From NCBI RefSeq assembly GCF_008831285.2, contig NC_045141.1, forward strand, positions 9,720,106-9,784,105: a DNA stretch of 64,000 nucleotides. The letters run 5' to 3'. The notes under the pieces are model-generated. The model was not told the origin of the DNA. It was given only the letters and a program-made list of their open reading frames with translations, and ran no database searches. Below, piece after piece: positions 22,798 through 34,380 of the stretch (its first letter is position 1; each line of letters starts with the position of its first letter). This stretch comes from Nymphaea colorata (lineage: Eukaryota; Streptophyta; Magnoliopsida; Nymphaeales; Nymphaeaceae). The translations under genes were made by a program, and so were the position numbers.

Positions 22798-22886
22798 CTG
22801 TGGTACGCCGGTGCTGTGTAACAATGTCGTGTTTGGTTGGTCATTGGGAAGCATCGGCCCACTGGCACTATAACTAGATCAACCTC
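22798..22886 (-). pseudogene. orphan exon resembling cytochrome c oxidase subunit 6b
   Basis: It is an 89-bp minus-strand exon, bounded by AG (22888-22887) and GT (22797-22796). One open frame ends 'CFPMTNQTRHCYTAPAYHR'. COX6b proteins have 'FRFPTTNQTRHCFTRY.E.HR' at this place, and in plants an exon border follows the HR. The twin-CX9C chaperone-like fold needs the next exon, and neither it nor an N-terminal exon was found nearby. Several residues differ (Arg-Tyr to Ala-Pro), so this is a decayed or captured fragment. The functional protein sits in the mitochondrial intermembrane space as part of complex IV. Splice-site fit and the TNQTRHC core make the match convincing despite its short length. 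Confidence 0.72.
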
Positions 22887-23989
22887 CTGAATCAGTAGAC
22901 ATGCAGAGGAAGGTCAATTAACGTGTGAAGGAAAGACAAGAATCCTACCACATTCATAAATCAAGAGAAACCAACTATATTCAAGCTGGCCCACGTCCTT
23001 GGGAACATAATTGCAGTTGGCTTATAAGGAAAATTTGACCATTATCAGTTGCATGAACCTTCTAATTATCAATATTCCTAGACTGTTAATAATTTTCACT
23101 CCTGCATGAACAAGGTAAAAGCAATCAATTATTCAAATGCATATAATAGACCAGATGACATTAAAAGCATTGTTGGCAGATCGTGAAAATGTTACACTAG
23201 AAAACAAATGACCTGACAACATTGAGTTTTTCAAATAGTATCCAAGGATCAACATATATGGGTTTAATCATCAACATATATTAGCAAACAAATCACATAA
23301 ATCTAACTACAATATCTTAAGGAAGCATTTGTGAGTACTGCTCGTGTAAAATTTTATCGATTCTTCTATTCTCATTCAAAGGCAATCCTTATGCTTATGA
23401 ATTTGAAGAAGTAAATCTGAGAGCGAGTGGGAGATGCTCCGTTACCTAATTTACTATGTTGTGAAGACATTAACTTGATAATACATGAAAGTTGGGTAAA
23501 CAGTTCTGCAAAGAGGCAGAACAACCAGTCTTCCTTCCTCTTGTGCAGTCACATATTTGACATCTCTGCAAGAGAAGAGGTTGAAACATCCAATGGATTT
23601 GATTTCATTGATTGCTTTCTAATTCCTGATTTTGAAACATACTCTTGTGTATTTCTTCCAGTTCGGACAAGAAATGTTGTTTCTATGCAAGCTTGCCTTG
23701 GTTTGCAGTTCAACAGATAATAATAACAATAACAATAATAATAATAATAAGGATATGAAATTTCCAAGCAAGTGAAAAGGCTAATCAAATATTTATTCAT
23801 TGGGACGTTTATATATAAAATCCAGATCTTAACCTAATTGCATATATGCATGAGAACTTCATTAGCCTGTAGGGCAACTTTTAATTAGCTATGATCAATA
23901 TAACAATATGAAAAAACTGAACAGAAAATACCCACATGTTAGGAGTTAAGGAAAAGTAGATCTCACTAATTAATTAAGATTGCCATTGA
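22887..23989. other. non-coding stretch
   Basis: No gene is recognisable. An (ATA/ATAACA)-rich microsatellite lies at about 23717-23750. An open stretch of 97 codons at 23427-23720 resembles nothing known and has no splice or promoter context. Confidence 0.5.
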
Positions 23990-25105
23990 TATTAGAAACA
24001 AGCATGATGAATGTCTATAAGATTTTCGAGCTTCAGCTTTACTTTTTCGTCACCCAATCAGTTGGTGAAGATGGTTTTATTATGATAATCATACACTTTC
24101 CCCATTCATATTTATATGCATATATATCGCCTAACTGAGCATGATTGCTGTGCCCCTAACAATATTGGTTCAACATTTTCCATGGCTTAGCATCAGAGAA
24201 TATTCTACTCCACTTAAGCACTTTGGAATTATGTGATTACACTTTCCTAAGAAGACAAACACATTAAAACACATTATATATGTGCTCACAAGTTGCAATG
24301 AGGATATATATATATATAGCCTTGGGAAATTAGCAAGCAATGCAGCCATCCATAAGAAATCAAAGGAAGGGAAAAAACAGTTCTTTTATAAGACGAAAAC
24401 AGTACTACTTATAAAAAAAAATTAAATCCTGTTTTTTTTATTCTGACCCTAAGTGTTGTTTTGAAATGAACCGGTGCTTAGCTAGTGTACTTTCATGCAT
24501 TTGATAAATCCGACTTTGCTAAGAAGTTTCGTCTTGCATGTTATTAGCACAAGTATGATAAACGTTTATAAGATTCTCTGGCTTCAGCATTATTTTTCGT
24601 CACCCAATAAGTTAGAGAAAATGGTTTTATTGTGACAATCATACACTTCCCCTATTCATATGTATGCATATATGTCACCTAAATGAGCATATTGATGTGC
24701 CCCTAATTATATTGACTCAATATTTTCCATGGCTTAGCATAAGAGAATATTCTACTCCACTTAAGCATTTTGGAATTATGTGATTACACTTTTCTAAGAG
24801 GACAAACACATTATATGTATGCCCACAAGCTGCAATCAAGAGATATATAGCCTTAGGAATTTAGCAAGCAATCATTCATTACGTTGGATATTTGCAGCCA
24901 TCCATAAGAAATCAAAGAAAGGGAAAAAAAAGCAATTCTTCTATAAGACGAAAATAATACTACTTATTAAAGAAAAAATTAAATGTTGTTTTTTCATTCT
25001 GACCCTAAGTGTTGTTTTGAAATGAACCGGTGCATAGCAAGTGCACTTTAATGCATTTGATATATCCAACTTGGCCAAGAAGTTTCATCATGCATGTTAT
25101 TAGCC
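23990..25105. repeat. tandem duplication, unit about 555 bp
   Basis: Unit A (about 23990-24545) and unit B (about 24546-25105) run in parallel. Shared landmarks are 'GGCTTAGCATCAGAGAATAT' (24184) against its one-base variant in B, 'GCAGCCATCCATAAGAAATC', and 'TTGTTTTGAAATGAACCGGT' ending at 24475 and 25031. Small indels separate the units, and similarity by eye is near 85-90%. Unit B has an extra stretch around 24870-24895. Nothing coding is seen in either unit. Confidence 0.92.
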
Positions 25106-27789
25106 TAGCTAGTAGTTGATTGCGTCTGTCCTATACAGTTGATTTGCTGCACATGCTTCCCTGAATCTTTGAGACTAAGTGAAATCAGAAATGGAAAGAA
25201 CTAAAGCACAACGTAGAAGGAAAGAGGCTTACTTGAGCCTGGTGCTATAGGGAATTTTTATATGCTCAATCACATCATCCAGCATACTGACTTTATCACA
25301 GTGACGAAATTTCAATCAAGAAACTCATATAAGTACCCTAGAATCTAGATCAACATGCCAAATACAGAAATCTTGGCATAAGTCTAGTGTCTCTGAGGTA
25401 AAATTGATCCTTTATATATAAGGCAGAAATCCAAATAAATATATCTAGCCTTATAAAATCCAAATAAATATATCTAGTTTATTCAGCTAATTGCTTATGA
25501 CCACATATCATGGTAAAAATAGAAGAAGATTGTTTGGATCAAAGGTGATGGCGATTCATCCATGGATATATCAATGGCTGTAAATATTGTCGAAATATGA
25601 ATGTTTTTGTTGTTATTTTATTCGTGATCAAAAGGCAAGAGTTGAGTTGTTTTCTAAATCAACATCACCAACATGACTCTTCAGGTCTAGCTCAGTTGAT
25701 TTTATATTAAGCTTTTCCTTTGACAGATCTAACCTGGTTCTATGTATGCTGTGATAAGATTCTCAGCCAAAGTTTTGAAGTTATCACAAAATAATGAAAA
25801 TGAAATCAGTATTCGTCAGCAACTCTATCATGAAAAAAATTAGAATCAAACTTGACGTGCTTGGTTCTACATGCAGTACATGGTTTAGTGGCCAATGTAT
25901 GCCATAAGGATTATCACTTGTAGGGTTTAAAAAATCCAATTCTCCAAATAAATTCTAACATTGATTTATATTATGCATTGGTGATGAATCTAATTAACCA
26001 GGGTATAAATAAAAGGCATAGATGCATCATGCCCACTAGTCAATTTTGTTTTAGACAGACAATTATATTTGCTGCCATCTAGACTGCCAACCCAACAACC
26101 TTTAGACTATGAAAAATAGAGTATATGCATGATAACACATGTATCTTAATGTGCATTTTCCACACAATGAATGAACAGAAACGGATAATGGCTTAGTTAC
26201 TCCTAAAAGTAGTCTGAGTTCTATTTGTGCTACAAATGCAAATTCGCTGGCTTTCCACATAGTGAATGAACAAAAATGGATAATGCATGAGTTTCCTTAT
26301 GAAGCTCAAAGATGACAACACAAAGTTTTATAAGATAATATTTATACATGTTGTTCTTCCATGTTAATCAATGTTGGTTAACCTTCATAAAAGAGAGCGA
26401 AAGGAAGGCCAGTTGCAGTTATTTCTCAAAGCCACATAGATCTTTTAACCCAAGTAGACAAGTAATTGAAAGCCTTTGTCTTTAGCGATTATGAGCAAAC
26501 TCATGAAGACCTAATGGAATCCTTTTAAGGTTTGAAATTGTCCATAGGAAAGCTCTCCAACAACCCCCTCACCATTATAAGGAAAATTTAATTGCAGATT
26601 TTTAATTGCATCTACATCAGGGTTGCATTTCAAAATATAAAAATGACATGAAATTGCATAAAAACGGCCACTAAGCCAAACAATAAAGTCATCTATCTAA
26701 TTGCTTGCACCAATCCAATAGGTACTCATGAACATACAATCAGTATTAACATTATGAATCATCACTAGTAAACTGACTTGCTCCTGCGATCATATTTATA
26801 GAAACAATGAGAAATGCACAAGTTTCAAAAGAAGGCTAGGGATCTGGCTTTACCCCTGCCATCAATGAGAGATAAATCACTTCCTGATTTTTTTTTCCCA
26901 GGCAGAACTACTTATTATTCATTTTTTTCATACCAGGAATCAATTAGCCATTGCCAAACTACAAACATAAGCAGACATAAGTCATCTAACATATGCAAAA
27001 TGCAGTTTATTATAGTACTGAATATCTTGGATTCCTGATGGTATTGGAATCCATAACAGATGCATATTTGTTGTATGCATTAGTTATTTATTATTTTATT
27101 AATAAATAATCAACAGATCTAGTTACTCAGCACAGAAAATAAAAGCCTCATGGCTTTGTATAAACCTTTTTGTATAAACTATCGATTGGAACAGAGAAAA
27201 TGAAAAAGGAACGTTTGTTTTCCCCTCCCAAAATATGGGATGAACCTGACCTAAGATTCAACTTAGCAGACTATATGTACAAAAGTGCATGGCTCATAGA
27301 TGCAAATAAAGAGGGGAAAAGGGCTCATAGAGTCGCCCACCTATAGGTTCCTTGTGCTGGAGCAGAAGCAACTAGCAAGAGAAGAACGAAAAAGGGAAAA
27401 TGGAAATCAGCGAGAAGTGTATAAATTTCATGGGTATCTTTTCCTAACACATTAACAAGATGCATTTGGAAATGGGGTAAACACATTAGGGGTGATTCCA
27501 ACGTAAGATCGAGATGCTTTTGCAAAGACTAGAATTCCCTAACACAAAGTAAAGTGTGTTTGTGAAGCCCCAAAATTGCTGATGTTCTCCAATGCAAGTT
27601 TTTTCTTGCATTAGAAAAGGCCATAATTTTAAATAATTTTTTAACACAATTTGAACTTTCAGTGGTAAATGATGTGTTATACAAGATTTTTCTTTCGCAC
27701 GCTGTGTTTCCATTGAAGAAAGCATTTTTGGCAAGACATAGGCTGATTTCGTTGCAGAAAGTTCGGCAAATAGCAATGTATAAAATTAT
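25106..27789. other. non-coding stretch; no gene seen
   Basis: It is A+T-rich with scattered stops in all frames. A short direct repeat 'CCAAATAAATATATCTAG' occurs at about 25430 and 25460. No family match was found. Confidence 0.5.
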
Positions 27790-28948
27790 TGTGTTGCTAT
27801 ATATCTTAATTCTACTAGTGTTCGAATCAAACATATGAGCAATTTCTTTCTCAATATACAAAAAAAGACAATCTATAATTTGCAAACAATTCATCATACA
27901 TTTTGTTACACAATCTTGTTTTAATAAGTTTAATAGTAGAGCATGCCCTTTGTGTCCTTTGTGTGGTTGCAGTGGAAACAAAGAGTGTTAGAATGAGACT
28001 AAGCAACTTGTATGCATAGGGATATCATTCACTTTTTCTACTATGTATGAATGCTTGACACACATCTGATTGTACTCAAATTTTGAAAATTTGGATCATG
28101 ACAAATATCATTCTTATAATGTCTCAGTGGACATCTTAAACTCATAAAATATAACTATGAAAAATCTTCAGGATAAAATTTCTATGCAAGAGTGTATGCA
28201 TATTATGCATTAAATGACTGACATTGATCTCTAAGGTCAAGTGTTGATATCGAACTAAGTATTCCTTCGAATTCTCGTTAAATATACTATTCAACTCTAC
28301 CAGTTGAGAATCAATAGCAACAATAAAAATATTGACATGATAATGATGTCTCACTGTGATAAAATCATGTTCACAATGAGAACGTGATTATCTGACATAA
28401 TATTGGGCATCCATATCTAGAATAGGGATATCATGTGACATACAAAATGCTTACACAATATCTATAAATGAATCTCAATCAGTCTCTCTAAGCACTTATG
28501 GAAACTCTTTTAAATTATAAACCAAAGTCATTGCATTTAAAATGTCTTGTCCTTGCTCTTGCAATGCCTAAAAAAGAGTATCACTTTGTCTCAAAATTTC
28601 TTGTACAAAGTACAAAACAAATACAAAGTCAAACGATGTGATCATTTTATACCTTCACCCCATATTTGAGATGTCAATCCATTGTCTCTTAAATTTTTGA
28701 ACACTACATAAGTTGCATTGAACTTTTTTACCAAACCACATATGGACAAAAAATGTGATCATCATCTAGTATCACCACATCGCTATAGTGATCAAATTTT
28801 ATTAAGTCAACTTTATGTTTCAAGGTCATCTATAGCAATTCTAGATGGAATTTCATTTGCTTGAGTTTTATGCAATTCATCATTACATTTACTGCTTGCA
28901 TTAATAACATTAATTACAAATGTTAACTATTCAAAAAAGTTATGAACA
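27790..28948 (-). pseudogene. hAT transposase (DUF4371/TTF-finger type), C-terminal half
   Basis: Read down from 28948 on the minus strand, the segments are 'NASSKCNDELHKTQANEI', 'CGDTR' (for GDTRW), 'ALQEQGQDILNAM' and 'ITVRHHYHVNIFIVAIDSQL'. The dimerisation region at about 28000-27790 includes 'VSTATTQRTQRACSTIKLIK', in the place of the family's 'VATATVERAFSAMxIVK', followed by 'YIEKEIAHMFDS'. These are the ordered landmarks of plant DUF4371-type hAT transposases. The other half is at 37541-38455, on the far side of an 8.59 kb retroelement. Many stops make it non-functional. The terminal inverted repeats of the hAT element were not identified. Confidence 0.88.
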
Positions 28949-31900
28949 TGTTATCACCCCAAATTTTTTCAAAAGACTACTTTATTTTCACTGAAACGAA
29001 ATTCTCAGTTATTTAGATTTAATTTTTTTTTTACCCTAATCTCATTCCTAGAACCAAAACAAGTTCACAACTATTCGATCTAAAGTGAATTTCTAAACCC
29101 ATGAATGAACCCAAACACAAAACTCAAATTCAAAACCCAATTGTAAACGTGAGATTCAAATCCAAAATCCAACTCTTGGATCCGAATTAGATCCAAAACC
29201 CAAGCCAAAATCAAGACAACAAAATTTGATTCTAAGAGCACCGCACGCGCATGATGAACCTTCCCTTTGTTTTATGTTTCATTATCATGCCAAGATATGT
29301 TTTGATCTTAAATCACTCACTAACGCATCGATGACCAATTGAACCCAATCCAGATTTAAAACGAGCCTGGAGTCACTCAAAACGGAGTCGACCCTCCATT
29401 TGTAATAAAAACCAATTTTATACATTTAAAAAAGGGCTTTATGTATTTTATATGAACAGCCTTTTATTTTATTTTGTTTTATTTTATGAAAAAAATTCTA
29501 GTTGTGTGTGACCGCATGCACCGCATCATGGGATCGTGTGCACAATCGCATGTGCATGGAAAGCGCGTTGCGTTCTACAGCACACTGCTACCCAACATGC
29601 TAGGTTTAATAGTGCCTGTTACTCGACAACGCCTGAACCGGGGCCTGCGCGTGTCGCAGGCCCAATTCTTATGCTAAAACCAGCCCATAGGCAGCGGTTT
29701 TGGCCCTGTTGGGTGGGCAATAGCCCTGCCCACACCCCAAAGGGTTTTTGCAGGCCTAATGGCCAATCCCACCTAGTCAAAACCTATTTTAAAAAAAAAT
29801 TAATTCAAAAATACTTGGAATTCGCATGAAAATCCTGTTAAATTCAAAAAAAATTCAAATTTTGTGTTTTGACTCCAAAACTCTCTATAAATACCCCCAT
29901 AATCTTCCCTTTCGGGCATGAGCTAATCATTGGGAGAACCGCTAGTGCTTCCTCACTTGAAAATATAGAGTTTTTCTGAGCTCTTTTTCCATTCCTCTCT
30001 ATTTCTCTTCTTCTTCTTCTTCTCTATGCTTGGGATCAAGCTTCTCCAAGTTTCAACTCATTAAGGAAGCATAAGAAGATCCCTTGGAGGAATATCTTCA
30101 TCATCTTGGAGCTTCACCCAAGACAACCTTTGGATCATCCGAAGAAGGAGACCTATTCATAAAATCATCTATATTAGAGATACCTAGTCATTCTCTTGTT
30201 TTTTTTTTTTTTCATTTCCTCTTACCACCTCCCCATGGCTATGCAAGAAAGCTCTAAAGATTTTCTATCCAGAATCGAGAGCTACTCTTAAGTGCACCAG
30301 GAGTATGCGCAAGGCAAAATAAATTCCATTTCTTCATTTCTTTTCAAAAATATGTTTGTTATGTTGCTTTATTCATCGTTTATGTTTGAGGTGATGTCCA
30401 TGTGTGATAGATTAATTTTCATTAGTTAATGAGTAAATGCATGGCAAGAATGAGGGTTTGGTTTGGGATTTCTTCATTCTTATGTTGATTTTTGAGGTTG
30501 GGATTTCTTCAACCTGGACACAAATATGTACATATAAAAATGCATCTGTACGTCATACTTACGTTTATTTTTTTTTTTCCTAATCACCCGATTAGGGACC
30601 CCAATGAGTTCTTTATTACGTTGCTCTCTATTTTATGAGTATTTGATTTTCTTCCATACACAATGGTGGGAGAAATAGATTTTCTCATAATAAACATAGT
30701 TTTATGTTCACAGATAAAAATATTTGGATTCATGTTTTCCAAAAGATTTTCGAAAGCAAGAACCCTCTTTAATGAGGCCTTTGAGACTTAGCCTAAGCTC
30801 TTGCATGAGCTGAAGTTTCTCTCCGGCCTATATAGAAAAATTGAACTTGGATATTTTCAAGTTATTTCTTGATTTTAACTTTCATGAAAGCATATGCATA
30901 TATATACGTGCACATGACTATCTATCTTTCTTTTTTTTTATATATTTTAACATATTCTTTTACAAATGCCTATACACGTACATATGAATATATATACACG
31001 TTTTTCACTTTCTCTATCTCTCTCTCTATCATTCTAAAATATTCTTCTTGCTCTCTTTTCGTGTTAACACTTCCTTTTCACAAGCTTTCATATACGTATA
31101 TAATACATATGTATATATAAGTACGTGAATGTATACATACACCTCTCTCTTTCTTTAAAAAAAAATCTTTTATTTTGTAATTTTCAAATCTCTTCCCCTC
31201 TATCTTTCCCTATGTCTTTTGGAATAAAGTAATTCTTTTTTCCATTCTTTTGAATATTTTTCTCCCATAAGCTAAGGTTTTAATTTCTCATTTGGCAACT
31301 TCACTAAGACCAAAACTCAACTGATGACCTAATATTAGGATCATGCTTGATGGTCTACAACCCAATTCCATTTTGAAAAATTTATCTCTTTTCATAAAAA
31401 TATTTACCACAATTATACAACTATAAATGAAAAACTTAAATGTATGTAGTGGTATGAATGTTTTTAAATAAATAGGAATGAGTAATGTGCTTTTAATCAT
31501 ATAAGTTTTAGTGCATTCATACGTTTACATTCACTTGTGAAATCACGAATTATCACAAGAACCTCTCTAAATGAACTTAGGCAAGATGAGATGGAGCTAT
31601 AGCTTGAGAGTAACCGAATTAAGCAAAGTCTCAAACCTACTTAATTTCTTAAGAGAACACTAAATCGATTTCCAAAGCGATTTTCAACTGTCTTCAAATG
31701 ATATTTGTAAAGATTTCTAAATTAAAAATTTCTCAAATCAAAATGTTTTACACTCACAAATGATTCTTCAAAACTTTTTCAAAAATTTGAAACATTAAAA
31801 TTTCACTATTTTCTCAAACACTACACCGCATTTAGAAAATAAAGATGTTTAAGCTAAAATGAAATGCATCAAGAATAAACATAGCTCTTGGGTTGGTTAC

Positions 31901-32025
31901 CCTCTGGTAAAGATTCTGGAATGGTCAATCCTCATACTGATGGGCCATTCTTTTTCTTTCTCATCAAATAAAGCCTCATTTTTTTGGAGCACTCCAAAAA
32001 CCAAAATATTTTGGGGATGAAAAAA
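28949..32025 (+). repeat. 5' LTR (copy 2)
   Basis: It begins TGTTATCACCCCAAATTTTT and ends TTGGGGATGAAAAAA, the last two bases CA being mutated. The TATA box is TATAAATA at 29886-29893. Upstream of it is a G+C- and CpG-rich block at about 29505-29760. The apparent open frames in this block (for example 29536-29829) recur in the 3' LTR with changes and are not genes. Confidence 0.9.
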
Positions 32026-32027
32026 GA

Positions 32028-32045
32028 TGGTGACTATGATGGGAA
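32028..32045 (+). other. probable primer-binding site
   Basis: TGGTGACTATGATGGGAA starts 2 bases after the 5' LTR. It is close to the TGGCGACTCTGCTGGGGA-type site I recall for Tat/Ogre elements, with transition-like changes. The position is exactly right for tRNA priming; the tRNA identity is inferred. Confidence 0.6.
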
Positions 32046-34031
32046 CCGTCATCGTCAAGCCATGATTATTATTAATGCATTTCCACTAACTTGAACATCT
32101 CTCATATTGCCGATTAATAAGCATGACCTCTTCTTTGGCCTTGACACCCTAGGCATGATGTTTACATATAAAACTAATTGTGGAGGATCAATCATGTTCA
32201 CCAAATTTAAGATCAAATATAACCCTCATCAATGTAAGGCTTGATTAAAAACAATATTTGATCTTCTACTTATTTTGGTCATTATCCTAAAAAACTTTGC
32301 ATTAGAGACAACTAATTTTGAATGTGTATTCATATTTCAAAAATTTTCAATACCTATTTGTCCAGTCATCATGTTGTCAGGTTTGATCTTAGGCAGTAGC
32401 ATAAAACTAAACCTTACAACATAACCAAACCATGGGTAGAAAAGTACCTTTATTAGTATCATGAGTGGTAACTTATGGTATATTAACAAATGACTAAGGA
32501 GAAATGAGAAACTCAGCTCTTAGTTGCCTAATGGAGAAGTCTATGCTCGTACTAAGCCTCTTGGCTAAGGTATATTAGCATATCTTCTATGAAATAATCA
32601 TAATTGATCAAACCAAACTCAATTAGGTTCTTATGATCCTTTTTCAAATATATGCATGATACATGTAAGTGCTGGATGTTTGTCTTCCATACACTCTTTA
32701 ATCAATTTAATAAATTTACATTCTATCTTCCTCATTTAAATCGTCTTGTTGGATCATCTCTTATGTAGTCTTCAATATGACCATGTCATAAACCCATGCT
32801 TTAACCCTACTACCTATATGGCATTGATTCATCAAGTTCTATCATTTGGCAAGTCCATTTTTTTTAAGAACTGCTCCAAAATCTACATTTTATCATACTT
32901 TGTCAATCTCTCATTTGTTCTTTTGTCCAACCTTCTACTCTTGAACATGGTACCCATCTATTGGTTCAATTACCAACTTTGCTTAACTCAGGTCATGCAT
33001 TATCCTCCTTTATATTTAGCCACATAATTTTCTAGCTTTAATACTCAGGGTGCACCTCCTCCTATTTTACTACTTCCATGATTTTATTGAGTCATCAATT
33101 ATTCCAGGTTGATTGTCAACCTTTGTTTTACTTCAGTATATTCCATTTTCAATTGTTGGTTCACCCATATTGAGTCTATATGAATCAAACATCATGTATT
33201 TATTCTATTCCGCTTGAAATTTAATCATTTCAAAATTAAGATTATTCATAAATAATAGATTGCTCATGATTTTCTTTGTTTTCCTATATTTTCAACTTCA
33301 TATCTTGCTATGAGAATCACTATCTACCGATCTTTTAAAAAAAATTCCTACAAGCTTGGTCCCAATTGCTTATCATTAAAGACAAATCAAAAATTCTTTC
33401 ATACCTAAGCTCATACACATGATATTACCTTTTACCCTCATTTTTCTATTAGCGAAAAATATATCAATTTCCTTTATATAATTTTGTCCACACCTTTTTT
33501 TATTGGTGCATTTTTCATTATTTTCTTCGCCTCAATCGATGACATTAACCATCTATCTTTTGCCCAATACATGGCACATTCTATTTTGAATCAAATCCTA
33601 TCTTTTGACATGACAGACATTTTTTTAATTATGAATATTTTGAGGTATCTTCTAAATTGCTTTCGTGACATATATATATTTTTCTTTCACAAAATCATGC
33701 TTGTCCATCAAGAAAAAAGGTCATATCCAAATCAAATCAACTCAGCTGCTAAGCTAAAATTTGATCAAGCGTGATTCGACCTCAATCCCAACCCAAGACA
33801 TCAACCAACGGCATTCAATGCAAGCTCAACCCAAGCACTAGTTTGGTGAATTTTATTAAGCAAGTCCAAAATCCAGCCTTCGGTGAAAACAAAAACTTCA
33901 CCATAAGGAACTCAAGGTGATAGGAAATCTTCTTGTCACAACCAATGTAGGAGCAACAGAGTCTCATTCCTAGCTTCAACAAAGGTATTTGTGGTAATAA
34001 AGGTTCTTTCCTTTCATTGCTACTTGTTATC
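32046..34031. other. internal region of the LARD-like element, no coding capacity recognised
   Basis: It holds A+T-rich sequence with two open stretches (32746-33027 and 33484-33774) that have hydrophobic, low-complexity translations and no similarity to gag or pol domains. I treat them as chance frames. Confidence 0.6.
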
Positions 34032-34290
34032 GAGCAACCCACTTAGCCAAGGGATAAAACCTGAAATTATGGATAAAAGAGCAACCCACGTAAGTAAGGG
34101 GTTAAACTTGCAATGTAAGCCAAGAGCAAGCCACGCAGGTAAGGGGGTTAAACCTACAATGCAAGCCAAGACAACCCATTTAGGGGAGTTAAATCTGAAT
34201 TCAATTTCGGCAAACCCATGCAAGTAAGAGGTTAAACCTACAACATAAGCTTAGATAACTCATTCAGGTAACAAGTTAAGCCAAAAACAT
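34032..34290. repeat. tandem array of six 39-47-bp units before the polypurine tract
   Basis: Units start at about 34032, 34079, 34124, 34170, 34209 and 34253. The consensus runs roughly GAGCAACCCACG, then AGGTAAGGGGTTAAACCTAC, then AATGCAAGCCAA. It ends 75 bp before the polypurine tract. Tandem repeats at this position are a recurrent feature of Tat/Ogre-type elements. Confidence 0.88.
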
Positions 34291-34365
34291 TACTCCAAAC
34301 ATATTTTGTTTGGAAAATCCGAGGTGCTCATCTTGTCACTAAGCACAACTAGTGCCGGTTTAGTA

Positions 34366-34376
34366 ACAAAGAGGGG
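34366..34376 (+). other. polypurine tract
   Basis: ACAAAGAGGGG, followed by CATT, lies directly before the 3' LTR. This is the expected plus-strand primer position. Confidence 0.65.
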
Positions 34377-34380
34377 CATT

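Noticed and set aside
32746-33774. two open frames inside the LARD-like element as candidate genes
   Set aside because: The translations are hydrophobic and low in complexity, with no gag or pol motif.
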